Source of the DNA: Spirochaetaceae bacterium
GTDB taxonomy: Bacteria > Spirochaetota > Spirochaetia > SZUA-6 > Bin103
Length of the DNA: 11,451 bases
Assembly: GCA_028820215.1 (NCBI GenBank)
Contig: JAPPKD010000146.1
Location: 1-11,451, forward strand
Direction of reading: 5' to 3'
The notes under the pieces: generated by a model
The model's database searches: none
What the model saw: the letters and a program-made list of their open reading frames with translations, nothing else
What the model was told of the DNA's origin: nothing
Part shown: positions 1 to 6,831 of the stretch, piece after piece
Numbering within the stretch: position 1 is the first letter of the stretch
How the letters are laid out: each line of letters opens with the position of its first letter
Made by a program: the position numbers and the translations under genes

Positions 1-2
1 CG

Positions 3-113
3 GGTTACACCTTAGCCTACCCCTTGAGCTGTCCAACCGACCGGGACCACCTCATGTGCGGCCAGAACCCGGGCGACCTCGACTGGCTGTTTCGACTCGT
101 CAAGAGCAAGTGA
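3..113 (+). CDS. possible 3' end of an unidentified upstream gene (partial)
   Basis: The frame beginning at base 3 is open from the left edge to a TGA at 111-113. It gives a 36-residue tail with a plausible protein-like ending (DLDWLFRLVKSK). The stop lies 5 bp before the ATG of the hsdM remnant, a spacing typical of an operon, so it may be the last part of a gene once co-transcribed with hsdM. I do not recognise the family. A second frame is also open over this short stretch, so coding status is uncertain. Confidence 0.3.
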   Translation, partial: GYTLAYPLSCPTDRDHLMCGQNPGDLDWLFRLVKSK

Positions 114-118
114 GACCG

Positions 119-504
119 ATGGCGCTGAAGAAATCGCAACTCTACTCATCGCTGCGGCAGAGCTGCGACGAACTCCGCGGCGGCATGGACGCCTCGCAGT
201 ACAAGGACTACGTGCTGACGCTGCTCTTCATGAAATATGTCTCGGACAAGCATGCGACCCAAACGCGCTCATCGAGGTGCCGACCGGGGGCAGCTTCGCC
301 GACATCGCGAAGCTCAAGGGCGACAAAGCGATTTGCGACCGTATCAACAACATCATCGGTCGGCTCGCCGAGGCCAACGATCTCAAGGGCGTGATCGACC
401 AAGCCGACTTCAACGACGATAGCAAGCTCGGATCGAACAAGGAGATGCAAGGCCGGCTGTCCAAGCTCGTCGCCATCTTATGGAGTCGTCTGCGAGCCGC
501 CTGA
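119..504 (+). pseudogene. hsdM: hsdM remnant: N-terminal part of type I restriction-modification M subunit, frameshifted and truncated
   Basis: The ATG at 119 starts MALKKSQLYSSL, then CDELRGGMDASQYKDYVL and LLFMKYVSDK, the conserved N-terminal helical domain of HsdM, the DNA adenine methyltransferase subunit of type I restriction systems. Between about 251 and 262 the homology jumps by one frame and resumes as NALIEVPTGGSFADI, then ANDLKGVIDQADFND and LSKLVAI, ending near 477. A non-homologous tail runs to TGA at 502-504. The intact protein is about 500 residues. Here the SAM-binding motif, the catalytic NPPF motif and everything after the first 120 residues or so are absent, and no hsdS or hsdR is in view. 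The remnant cannot methylate DNA. The one-base indel could be a sequencing error, but the truncation cannot. Confidence 0.85.
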
Positions 505-515
505 GCGTCCGTTGG

Positions 516-540
516 TCCGAGAGTCGGTTCGGACTCCGGA
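516..540. terminator. hairpin between the hsdM remnant and the convergent membrane protein gene
   Basis: TCCG (516-519) plus GAGTC (521-525) pair with GACTC (532-536) plus CGGA (537-540), with one bulged A at 520 and a 6-nt loop. The structure sits in the 48-bp gap between two convergent coding regions, where a bidirectional terminator would be expected. There is no T-tract on either side, so intrinsic termination is only inferred from position and structure. Confidence 0.35.
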
Positions 541-552
541 TCAATCCACTGC

Positions 553-1083
553 TCAACTCTTCATCAGCCGCTTGACGTCCTCTCTGACGTCTCCCTCCAC
601 CACGCCCAGGTCGTTGCGCATCTCCTGCAGCACGGACCGAAAGGACCCTTGCTCTTCCTCCCGGGTGATGCTGCGGCTCTGCTCGACGACGGACACGAAG
701 TCAGCGAGTGAGCTCACCAGCTCCCGATTGCCGACGAGGGCGGTCATCCGTGCGTAGTTGCGCATCTCCTCGATCTCATGATCGTGGATCACGCCGTCGT
801 CGTCGGCTTTCGTGACACACGCGATGGTGTCCTTGTACAGCTCCAGCTTCTGCCGAAACAACTCGACCCGATACTCGCGTTCGGTTTCCGAACGGACCTG
901 AAAGTGGATCGTCACTCCGACCGAAGCCACGACCAGGACGACGGCGATGATCGCGGCGAGCAGCTCGATCGTCAGGTCGCTGACGTGTTTGGAGAACAGC
1001 ACGTGGACGAGAATGGACGCGGTTATGACCAACGCTACCGCGAGCACGACCACGGCCAACGTCGAGGTTGATCTCTTTCCCAA
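553..1083 (-). CDS. small two-helix membrane protein with C-terminal soluble domain, unknown function
   Basis: This 176-residue protein has two strongly hydrophobic segments, about residues 8-30 (LAVVVLAVALVITASILV) and 41-63 (LLAAIIAVVLVVASVGVTI). A charged, probably helical cytoplasmic domain follows (residues 66-176), rich in Glu, Arg and Lys, with a conserved-looking stretch ELYKDTIACVTKADDDGVI. I do not recognise a named family. The start is TTG at 1081-1083. No ATG or GTG lies in frame before an upstream stop, and AGGAGG (1096-1101 on the complement) lies 12 nt upstream, slightly far but the best ribosome site available. The neighbours are unrelated: it converges on the hsdM remnant and diverges from the secreted protein gene. 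The topology resembles small stress or membrane-sensor proteins, but no function should be assigned. Confidence 0.75.
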   Translation of the reverse strand: MGKRSTSTLAVVVLAVALVITASILVHVLFSKHVSDLTIELLAAIIAVVLVVASVGVTIHFQVRSETEREYRVELFRQKLELYKDTIACVTKADDDGVIHDHEIEEMRNYARMTALVGNRELVSSLADFVSVVEQSRSITREEEQGSFRSVLQEMRNDLGVVEGDVREDVKRLMKS

Positions 1084-1252
1084 TTTGGAACGAAGCCTCC
1101 TGAACCAGCCGCTGCACGAACACCTTATGTGCCGCGCAACTATGGTCAGCGACGGATGTTACGCGGGATCGGGCCGTCGCGGCAACCAAGATCCGGGCAG
1201 CGCCGACTCCTGCTTGCCTCACGCACCTCCCACCCCTACCATCCTGCGCCGA

Positions 1253-1759
1253 ATGTTCAGAACCAGATTGATGGCCGTCGTGCTGGCCACCGTGCTTGCA
1301 TTCCTGGGCACAGCGCCGACGCTGGCCGCGGACGAAGGCGGCACCTTCAGCGTCATCCGAAGCTACGTGCGCGACCACGCCACATTGGAACACGCCCAGG
1401 GCACGATCAGCGCCGGCACCCTGGAGGGAACCGTCACCACCCACGCGAGCAGCGGCGAACCGTTCACCCAGGGCGAGCACAGTCTCATCAGGTGCGTGTT
1501 TTACGCCAAGAGCACCGCGGAAGGCGTGAGCCTCGAAGCGCCGTGCACCACGACCGATGCATCCGGCGACCGGTGGTACACCCTGTCGCACCGAAGCGCG
1601 GGCGACATCGCAGCGGGTGGCGGTGGCGAGGGCCGCTGGCAACTCATGGGAGGCACCGGCAAGTACGCCGGCGTGACCGGCACCTGTACCTACGACACCT
1701 CGTACCTGACGGAGGACCGGGTGGTGACGGTGGGCACATGCGCCTGGGAGAGGCGCTGA
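1253..1759 (+). CDS. secreted four-cysteine protein, possibly a small beta-barrel
   Basis: This 168-residue protein has a clear N-terminal signal peptide: FRTR, a hydrophobic core AVVLATVLAFLG, and likely cleavage after TLA at residue 25 or 26. The mature part is rich in Gly, Thr and Ser with many short beta-like segments and ends in GGTGKYAGVTGTCTY. That G-T-G-K-Y-A-G-x-T-G pattern recurs in small secreted barrel proteins of the allene-oxide-cyclase/dirigent-like kind. I offer this only as a resemblance. Four cysteines (C81, C98, C145, C163) are suited to two disulfides in the exported form. The reading frame is open back to 947, but the signal peptide fixes the start at ATG 1253 (ATG 1271 is an alternative). 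No Shine-Dalgarno is visible. A -10-like TACCAT (1237-1242) lies 10 nt before the ATG, suggesting a very short leader. It converges with the aldo/keto reductase gene with a 3-bp gap. Confidence 0.75.
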   Translation: MFRTRLMAVVLATVLAFLGTAPTLAADEGGTFSVIRSYVRDHATLEHAQGTISAGTLEGTVTTHASSGEPFTQGEHSLIRCVFYAKSTAEGVSLEAPCTTTDASGDRWYTLSHRSAGDIAAGGGGEGRWQLMGGTGKYAGVTGTCTYDTSYLTEDRVVTVGTCAWERR

Positions 1760-1770
1760 GTTTCAGGCGC
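1753..1770. terminator. weak hairpin spanning two convergent stop codons
   Basis: GCGC (1753-1756) and the TGA stop of the secreted protein gene (1757-1759) can pair with the TCA stop complement of the reductase gene (1763-1765) and GCGC (1767-1770). The loop is 3 nt and G1766 is bulged. A short T run (1771-1773) follows on the plus strand. It is small and could be chance, but it lies exactly at the 3-bp convergent junction. Confidence 0.25.
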
Positions 1771-2698
1771 TTTCCGGCGGGCAGATCGCGGCGATGGCAT
1801 CGATCTGCTCGGCGTCGAGATCGCCGTCCGCGGCCGCCGCGTTGGCGCGCGCCTGCTCAGGAGTCTTCATCCCTGGAATCGGGCAGGTCACCGCGGGATG
1901 GGCCAGCGTGAACTGCAGAGCCATCTCCAGCATGCTCTGTCCCGGCCGCAGGACGCTCCGCAACCGGGACACGACGTCGAGTCTGGACAGGAACGTCTGC
2001 CGCCCCGCCCCGCCCGTGTTCCAGCCGCTGCGCACCATGTCGTCGAACCGCGTGGTCTCGTCGAACTTGCCAGCCAGCAGGCCCTGGGCAATCGGCCCGC
2101 GCAGCAGCACGCCAATGTCATGGTCCCGGCAATGGGGCAGGATGTCCCGCTCGGCCGTGCGGTTCAGGATCGAGTAATTGATCTGGCACGCCGCGCACTG
2201 ACCGTTCACGTCAAGGGCCTTCAGCGCGTCCAGGTCGTTGGTGGAGATCGCGTAGTGGCGGATCTTCCCCTGCTCCTTGAGCAGCTCGAACGCCTCCACG
2301 AAGATCTCGGGACGGTCAGGGGAGCCGACGTGACACTGGTACAGGTCGATGGTGTCCATACCCAGCCGGTAGAGGCTGGCGTGGCAGCAGCCGATGATGC
2401 TGTAGATGCTCTTCAGCCCGGGCGGGTCGTCCTGGCGGCGGGCCCAGTTTCCGACTTTGGTGGCCACGTAGCCGGCGCTGCGGCGGTCGGCGAGGGCCTT
2501 GCCGAGCAGGGTCTCGCTCTGACCCAGGCCGTAGGAGTCCGCGGTGTCGAACAGGTTGACGCCGGCGTCGAGGGCGGCGTGCACGGTCCGGATCGCCTGC
2601 CGCTCGCTCACCTCACCCCACTGACCGCCGATGCCCCAGCAACCCATCGACACCGCGCTCACGTCCCATCCGGTCTTCCCGAGCCGCCGCTGCTTCAC
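1763..2698 (-). CDS. aldo/keto reductase family oxidoreductase
   Basis: This 311-residue protein is the normal length for a single-domain NADPH-dependent (beta/alpha)8 aldo/keto reductase. The N-terminus KQRRLGKTGWDVS is typical. The catalytic tetrad is complete: D51 and Y56 in NLFDTADSYG, K81 in VATKVG, and H123 in LYQCH. C-terminal motifs fit cofactor binding (CPIPGMKTPEQARANAAA). It probably reduces a sugar-derived or other small carbonyl compound in the cytoplasm; the substrate cannot be read from sequence. The start is GTG at 2696-2698. There is no Shine-Dalgarno, but TATGAT (complement of 2707-2712) lies 8 nt upstream, placing the predicted transcription start at or next to the GTG. It is divergent from the Sel1-repeat gene across 20 bp and converges with the secreted protein gene. 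Confidence 0.93.
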   Translation of the reverse strand: MKQRRLGKTGWDVSAVSMGCWGIGGQWGEVSERQAIRTVHAALDAGVNLFDTADSYGLGQSETLLGKALADRRSAGYVATKVGNWARRQDDPPGLKSIYSIIGCCHASLYRLGMDTIDLYQCHVGSPDRPEIFVEAFELLKEQGKIRHYAISTNDLDALKALDVNGQCAACQINYSILNRTAERDILPHCRDHDIGVLLRGPIAQGLLAGKFDETTRFDDMVRSGWNTGGAGRQTFLSRLDVVSRLRSVLRPGQSMLEMALQFTLAHPAVTCPIPGMKTPEQARANAAAADGDLDAEQIDAIAAICPPESA

Positions 2699-2718
2699 GG
2701 GCTGGTATCATATCCCAC
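2699..2718. promoter_or_regulatory. bidirectional promoter with overlapping mirror-image -10 elements, leaderless geometry both ways
   Basis: The whole gap between two GTG starts is 20 bp. On the plus strand TG-G-TATCAT (2703-2711) is an extended -10 element, 7 nt before GTG 2719. On the minus strand TATGAT (2712 down to 2707) is a -10 element, 8 nt before GTG 2698. The two hexamers overlap, offset by one base. With normal -10 to start-site spacing both transcripts would begin at about the first base of their start codons. No good -35 or Shine-Dalgarno is seen in either direction. Bidirectional promoters with symmetric overlapping -10 elements are a known class in bacteria; the assignment here is inferred from sequence. 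Confidence 0.6.
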
Positions 2719-3822
2719 GTGGACAGCGTACTCCCGGGCAAGGCACTGCGATCCGTTGCAGTCGCGGTGCTGGCATCGGTGGCCTTCGGGATGGGCTGCG
2801 CGCGCGGTACCGACAGTGTGGAAGAGCTCACCCGCGCCGCCGAGCGCGGGGATGCACAGGCCCAGTTCCACCTGGGGTCCTTCTTGTCGAGTGGCTTCGG
2901 CGACATCGAAGCAGATTACGCCGAGACGCTCAAATGGTACCGACTCTCGGCCGAACAGGGGTTCGCGCGAGCTCAGAGCAAGCTGGGCAACGCGTACGCG
3001 TACGGCCACGGCGTGGAGCAGGACTTCACCCAGGCCGCAACCTGGTGCCGGCTTGCCGCCGAGCAGCGCGACGCCGACGGGCAACTCTGCATGGCGATGT
3101 TGTATGCCGGCGGCTGCGGCGTCGAACGGAACCTCACGGAGTCCGCACGGTGGTATCGACGGGCTGCCCGCCAGGGAGACGGGAAGGCTCAGGCCAGGCT
3201 CGGCGACATGTACGCCAGTGGTGAGGGCGGCGTCCAGCAGGATCCCGTGAAAGCGGACAAATGGTACCGGAGAGCGGTCGAGCCGGGCACCTACAAACCC
3301 ACGAAGGTGGCCGGTACCGGGTTCTTCTCAGGCCAACACCTTCTGTTCCACCTCTACGTGCTCTCCCTCATGTACCAGGACGGCACCGGCGTCCCGCAGG
3401 ACGACGTCGCGGCATACAAGTGGCTCGACATTTCGAACCGTTGGCGCCCGACGGGTTGGGATACCGCGCAAAAACAGCTAAGCCAGCTTGCGAGGAAGAT
3501 GACGAGTGAGCAGGTAGCCGAGGCGCAAGGCGCGGCTGATGCGTTTCTCGAATCCTACCGGATCAACTCGTACGAGGCTTGGCGCCATATGGCCGAGAAC
3601 GCGTCTTTCGCAAGGGAGTTCGGGGAACAGCGCGTGCTCGGAGTGATCTGGTGGTACCCGGCCGCTCGCATGTGGTACCCGGTTGTACGTTGGTGGTGGC
3701 GGACGACGGCGGCCATTCGCGCGACGGTCTCTCCTCCGCGCCTCCCTGAGGCCCTGACGGCGACCCGGAGCAGCAGCGCGCCGGCCTGCATGGAGGCCAC
3801 GACAACCTCGGCTGACACCTGA
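2719..3822 (+). CDS. Sel1-like repeat (SLR) lipoprotein with a tryptophan-rich C-terminal extension
   Basis: This 367-residue protein starts at GTG 2719. The N-terminus has a hydrophobic segment (SVAVAVLASVAFGMG) ending at C27, a loose lipobox, so it is probably a membrane-anchored lipoprotein. Residues about 33-177 hold four consecutive Sel1-type helical hairpins with the usual signatures: AAERGDAQAQFHLG, WYRLSAEQGFARAQSKLGNAY, LAAEQRDADGQLCMAMLY and WYRRAARQGDGKAQARLGDMY. A further partial repeat contains MYQDGTGVPQDDVAAYKWL. Sel1 repeats are protein-interaction scaffolds used in signalling and envelope processes. Such proteins usually end just after a segment like ARKMTSEQVAEAQ. Here about 85 more residues follow, including WWYPAARMWYPVVRWWW and then a Ser/Thr/Ala-rich tail of low similarity to anything I know. 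It has no Shine-Dalgarno and is read from the extended -10 at 2703-2711. Confidence 0.88.
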   Translation: MDSVLPGKALRSVAVAVLASVAFGMGCARGTDSVEELTRAAERGDAQAQFHLGSFLSSGFGDIEADYAETLKWYRLSAEQGFARAQSKLGNAYAYGHGVEQDFTQAATWCRLAAEQRDADGQLCMAMLYAGGCGVERNLTESARWYRRAARQGDGKAQARLGDMYASGEGGVQQDPVKADKWYRRAVEPGTYKPTKVAGTGFFSGQHLLFHLYVLSLMYQDGTGVPQDDVAAYKWLDISNRWRPTGWDTAQKQLSQLARKMTSEQVAEAQGAADAFLESYRINSYEAWRHMAENASFAREFGEQRVLGVIWWYPAARMWYPVVRWWWRTTAAIRATVSPPRLPEALTATRSSSAPACMEATTTSADT

Positions 3823-3882
3823 ACGGAGATCGCTGGGTCCTCGCTGGTGGCGCGCCGCGCTGCTCTGCGAGTATCGTCGACC

Positions 3883-4698
3883 ATGGCCATGACCGACGAA
3901 CAGCGCTTCTTCTTCGACCTGCGCGGCTGGATGTTGCTCCCGGCGGTCCTCTCGCAGCAGGAGATCGACGCCGCCAAGGCGGAATGCTACGCCGCGGAGG
4001 GGCCGGGAGACGACGCCGGGAGGGGCTATGAGGGGGAGCTGCAGAAGCTCCTCGATCACCCGGCCATCGTCGACATCCTGCACGACATCCTGTCCGACGA
4101 TCCGTTCCTGAGCGACGACGGGTACGGGTTCCGGTGCGAGCAATCGTTCATCACCGTGCGGCCGCCGGGCTGGAGCACGTCCGAGCGGAGCGACAACGGC
4201 CTGCCGCACGTGGTGCGCCCGCCGCAACGAGCCAACGCCATGCGCTACCAGGTGCAGGGAGGCAAGATCTTCTCCGGCCTCACGCGCGTGGTGTGGGAGC
4301 TGGAGGAGGTCAGGGAGGGTCAAGGCGGCACCACGTTCCTGAGCGGTTCGCACAAGGCCGACTTCCCGTACGGCGGCCCCGACCCGACGACGCCGAACAT
4401 CGGCGGTTCGCCGTGGGAAGCACAGATGCGCGCCATGATGGACGGCTACAGTTGCCCCGCCGGCTCGGTAGTCATCTTCACCGAGAGCCTGGTCCACGCC
4501 GCCAACGACTGGACCAATCCGGACAACCCGCGCTGCGCGGTGTTCAACTGCTACAACTCGGTCTGGGCGCAGTGGCACCGGCTCGGTCTCGATCACGAGG
4601 CCATCATGCGCATGCCTCCCAAGCGCCGCAGCCTCTTCCGGGGGGTCTGGCAGTTGGGCAGCGACACGACCTACAGCGCCGAGAACCGCACCCTGTGA
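3883..4698 (+). CDS. phytanoyl-CoA dioxygenase (PhyH) family protein with non-canonical iron-binding motif
   Basis: This 271-residue protein starts at ATG 3883 (a second ATG at 3889 is possible; the frame is open upstream to 3847). It belongs to the PhyH branch of Fe(II)/2-oxoglutarate oxygenases. Supporting segments are FFFDLRGWMLLPAVLS at the N-terminus, FSGLTRVVWELEEV, GGTTFLSGSHKADFP, and FTESLVHAANDW with H205 as the distal His and R217 (NPR) placed to bind 2-oxoglutarate. The proximal motif is LPHVV (H109): the residue two after His is Val, not Asp or Glu. It may use another acidic ligand, bind iron like the halogenases that lack the carboxylate, or do another job. The stop overlaps the start of the next gene as GTGA, so the two are probably translationally coupled. 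No Shine-Dalgarno is seen; TATCGT (3872-3877) lies 5 nt before the ATG. Substrate unknown. Confidence 0.88.
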   Translation: MAMTDEQRFFFDLRGWMLLPAVLSQQEIDAAKAECYAAEGPGDDAGRGYEGELQKLLDHPAIVDILHDILSDDPFLSDDGYGFRCEQSFITVRPPGWSTSERSDNGLPHVVRPPQRANAMRYQVQGGKIFSGLTRVVWELEEVREGQGGTTFLSGSHKADFPYGGPDPTTPNIGGSPWEAQMRAMMDGYSCPAGSVVIFTESLVHAANDWTNPDNPRCAVFNCYNSVWAQWHRLGLDHEAIMRMPPKRRSLFRGVWQLGSDTTYSAENRTL

Positions 4699-5945
4699 CA
4701 GAGCGGCACTCGCGCCCGTCGGCGCTCGTCATCACGGACCTGCGGGTCACCTGCCTCACCGGCACGCCGTTCAACAGCTCACTGATCCGCATCGACACCA
4801 ACCAGGGGATCAGCGGCTACGGCGAGGTGCGGGACAACGCCAGCAAGACCTACGCCCTGATGCTGAAAGCCCGCCTGCTCGGCGAGAACCCGTGCGATGT
4901 CGACCGGCTGTTCCGCAAGATCAAGCAGTTCGGCCACCACGGCCGGCAGGGCGGCGGCGTCAGCGCCGTGGAGATGGCGCTGATGGACCTGGCGGGCAAG
5001 GCGTACGGCGTGCCCGCCTACGCCCTGGCGGGAGGCAGGTTCCGCGACCGCGTCCTCTGCTATTGCGACACCACCCCCTCCCCGAGCGGCCGCGAGATGG
5101 GCCGCCGGCTGAAGCAACGCATGGAGATGGGTTTCGGCTTCCTGAAGATGGACCTCGGCATCGGCCTGCTCGACGGCCGCAGCGACAGCGTGATCGCACC
5201 GCCGGGGTTGCTCGACAACCAGGCCGTCATGCATCCCTTCACCGGCATCCAGATCACCGACCGCGGCATCGACCTGCTGTGCGAGTACGTGGCGGAGGTG
5301 CGCGAGGAGGTCGGTTACGAGGTCCCGCTCGCCGCCGACCACTTCGGCCACCTGGGCCTGGAGTCCTGCATTCGCCTGGGGCGGGCGCTCGACAGATTCT
5401 CGCTGGCCTGGTACGAGGACATGCTCCCCTGGCAGCTCACCGATCAGTACCTGCGGCTGTCGCAGGCGGTCGCGACGCCGATCTGCACGGGCGAGGATAT
5501 CTACCTCAAGGATGGCTTCGCCGACCTGTTCCACGAGCGCGCCATCGCGGTCGCCCACCCCGATCTGGCGACGGCCGGCGGCATCCTGGAGACCAAGAAG
5601 ATCGGCGATGCCGCCCAGGAACGCGGCATCGCCATGGCGATGCACATGGCCATGACGCCGGTCGCGGCGCTGGCGGCCGTGCACTGCGCGGCTGCCACGG
5701 AGAACTTCCTCGTCCTCGAGAACCACTCGGTCGACGACCTGGACCGCTGGAGCAGCCTGGTCGAAGGACTGCCGGTTCCCCTCATCGAGAATGGACACAT
5801 CGACGTGCCGGAAGGGCCCGGCCTGGGCTTCACCGACCTGAACCACGACGTGCTGCGCGAGTGCGTCGACCCCGACGAGCCCGGCATCTTCGAGCCCACC
5901 CCGGAGTGGGACGGCGAGCGCTCCGGCGACCGCCTGTGGAGCTGA
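4695..5945 (+). CDS. enolase-superfamily enzyme, mandelate racemase/muconate lactonizing type (probable acid-sugar dehydratase or racemase)
   Basis: This 416-residue protein starts at GTG 4695, which overlaps the preceding TGA by 4 bases; the open frame continues upstream to 4134 only as an antisense-like artefact inside the oxygenase gene. The capping-domain and barrel entry is conserved (VSAVEMALMDLAGKAYGVP, about residues 90-108). Catalytic residues follow mandelate racemase spacing exactly: metal ligands D215 (AADHFGH), E241 (WYEDML) and E267 (TGEDIY) at 26-residue intervals, the Asp-His dyad D290 (HPDL) and H317 (AMHMAM), and E336 near the position of the later Glu. A barrel Lys, K151 (FLKMDLG), is present, with about 35 extra residues before D215. 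The enzyme would abstract an alpha proton from a carboxylate, typically dehydrating or epimerising an acid sugar in the cytoplasm. Pairing with an oxygenase gene suggests a shared pathway. Confidence 0.92.
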   Translation: MTERHSRPSALVITDLRVTCLTGTPFNSSLIRIDTNQGISGYGEVRDNASKTYALMLKARLLGENPCDVDRLFRKIKQFGHHGRQGGGVSAVEMALMDLAGKAYGVPAYALAGGRFRDRVLCYCDTTPSPSGREMGRRLKQRMEMGFGFLKMDLGIGLLDGRSDSVIAPPGLLDNQAVMHPFTGIQITDRGIDLLCEYVAEVREEVGYEVPLAADHFGHLGLESCIRLGRALDRFSLAWYEDMLPWQLTDQYLRLSQAVATPICTGEDIYLKDGFADLFHERAIAVAHPDLATAGGILETKKIGDAAQERGIAMAMHMAMTPVAALAAVHCAAATENFLVLENHSVDDLDRWSSLVEGLPVPLIENGHIDVPEGPGLGFTDLNHDVLRECVDPDEPGIFEPTPEWDGERSGDRLWS

Positions 5946-5976
5946 CACGTCAAGGGGATGACCGCAGAAGCGTAGA

Positions 5977-6831
5977 TCAGTACGCGCCCGGCGGGATCCC
6001 CTCCCACTGCCGCAACCACTGCTGATAGGTGACGACGTTGCGCGGGTCGCGGCTGCGAGCGCGAAACCCCTGCTTCTTGCCGGTTTCGGTCGCACGATCC
6101 GTGGGCTCGTACCGGACGTCCAGCGACCAGCGCACAGCGTCCGAAGTGTTGGGCAGCGCTCGGTGCGGTACGAACTGGTTGAAGCACAGCACGTCCCCGG
6201 TTTCCATCTCGACCGTGATCGGCTGCAGCGATTCGTAATCGGCTTCTGACAGGCCAATGTTGCGGTACACGTCGTCCATGACCGCCTCGCGCAACTCCCG
6301 GCCGAACGTGCCCGGGGCGACCTGCAGGCAACTGCTGTGCTTGTTGACCGGCTGCATGGGAATCCACATCGAAATCACCTCTGCGCCGGCGGAGTCACGG
6401 TAGTACTGCCCGTCCTGATGCCATGGCGTGGTGGACCAGGACTGGTCCGGCAGCTTGGGACGGGCGTTGAATATGCCATGCACGGAGACCTCTGCGGTAC
6501 CCAACAGGTCAGACGCGACGTCCAGCAGCGAGGGGTGCGTGACGAACTCGTACATGTACGGACTCAGCAGGTCCCGCCGCGGGCTGCCGTAGTCACGTGG
6601 CCGTCCCGCCTGGTTCCACGCCTGTACCAGCCGGTGCTCGAAGTCGATGGTGTGCAGCGTTTCGGTCAGGCGGCCTTCTTCATACCACTTGGCAATCTGG
6701 TCATCCGCCCAGCGTGCCAGGATCTTCCTGCCAAGCTGCCGCAGGTCGCCCGGCAGCACGCCCTGTGCGTGCAGGTAGTCGTTGCCGCGGTAGAACTCGA
6801 CCTGGTCCTCCGAGAGTACGCACAGGTTCAT
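5977..6831 (-). CDS. phytanoyl-CoA dioxygenase (PhyH) family Fe(II)/2-oxoglutarate oxygenase, canonical
   Basis: This 284-residue protein is a normal-length PhyH-type oxygenase. The iron triad is intact: H138 and D140 in PWHQDGQYY and H223 in VPHRALP. R234 (DAVRWSLDV), 11 residues later, is positioned for the 2-oxoglutarate C5 carboxylate. Other family marks are ISMWIPMQPVNKHSSCLQV and PGTFGRE, then METGDVLCFNQF before the distal His. It should hydroxylate or otherwise oxidise a small organic substrate using oxygen and 2-oxoglutarate. The substrate is unknown. It converges with the enolase-superfamily gene (31-bp gap) and diverges from the phosphodiesterase gene. The ATG at 6829-6831 has no Shine-Dalgarno but overlaps the stop of a 12-codon upstream ORF (6828-6866), suggesting coupled initiation. 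It is unlike the other PhyH protein here in sequence, so this is not a recent duplication. Confidence 0.93.
   Translation of the reverse strand: MNLCVLSEDQVEFYRGNDYLHAQGVLPGDLRQLGRKILARWADDQIAKWYEEGRLTETLHTIDFEHRLVQAWNQAGRPRDYGSPRRDLLSPYMYEFVTHPSLLDVASDLLGTAEVSVHGIFNARPKLPDQSWSTTPWHQDGQYYRDSAGAEVISMWIPMQPVNKHSSCLQVAPGTFGRELREAVMDDVYRNIGLSEADYESLQPITVEMETGDVLCFNQFVPHRALPNTSDAVRWSLDVRYEPTDRATETGKKQGFRARSRDPRNVVTYQQWLRQWEGIPPGAY

Noticed and set aside
947..1252. Possible upstream extension of the secreted four-cysteine protein
   Set aside because: The signal peptide begins at 1253, and the upstream stretch overlaps the membrane protein gene on the other strand.
1898..3250. A 450-codon open frame on the plus strand
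   Set aside because: It crosses the aldo/keto reductase (opposite strand) and then the Sel1 gene in a different frame. No motif continuity is seen and it is low-complexity Arg/Ala/Pro-rich.
3478..4596. A 372-codon open frame on the minus strand
   Set aside because: It lies antisense to the Sel1 tail and the first PhyH gene, has no recognisable domain and no start signal. The plus-strand frame has clear family motifs.
4134..4694. Possible long N-terminal extension of the enolase-superfamily protein
   Set aside because: The frame is open but the translated stretch is an out-of-frame shadow of the PhyH gene. The GTG at 4695 gives the normal family N-terminus.
4779..6257. A 492-codon open frame on the minus strand
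   Set aside because: It runs antisense through the enolase-superfamily gene and into the second PhyH gene in the wrong frame. Its composition is the Arg/Ala/Gly-rich noise expected opposite GC-rich coding DNA, and it matches no family.
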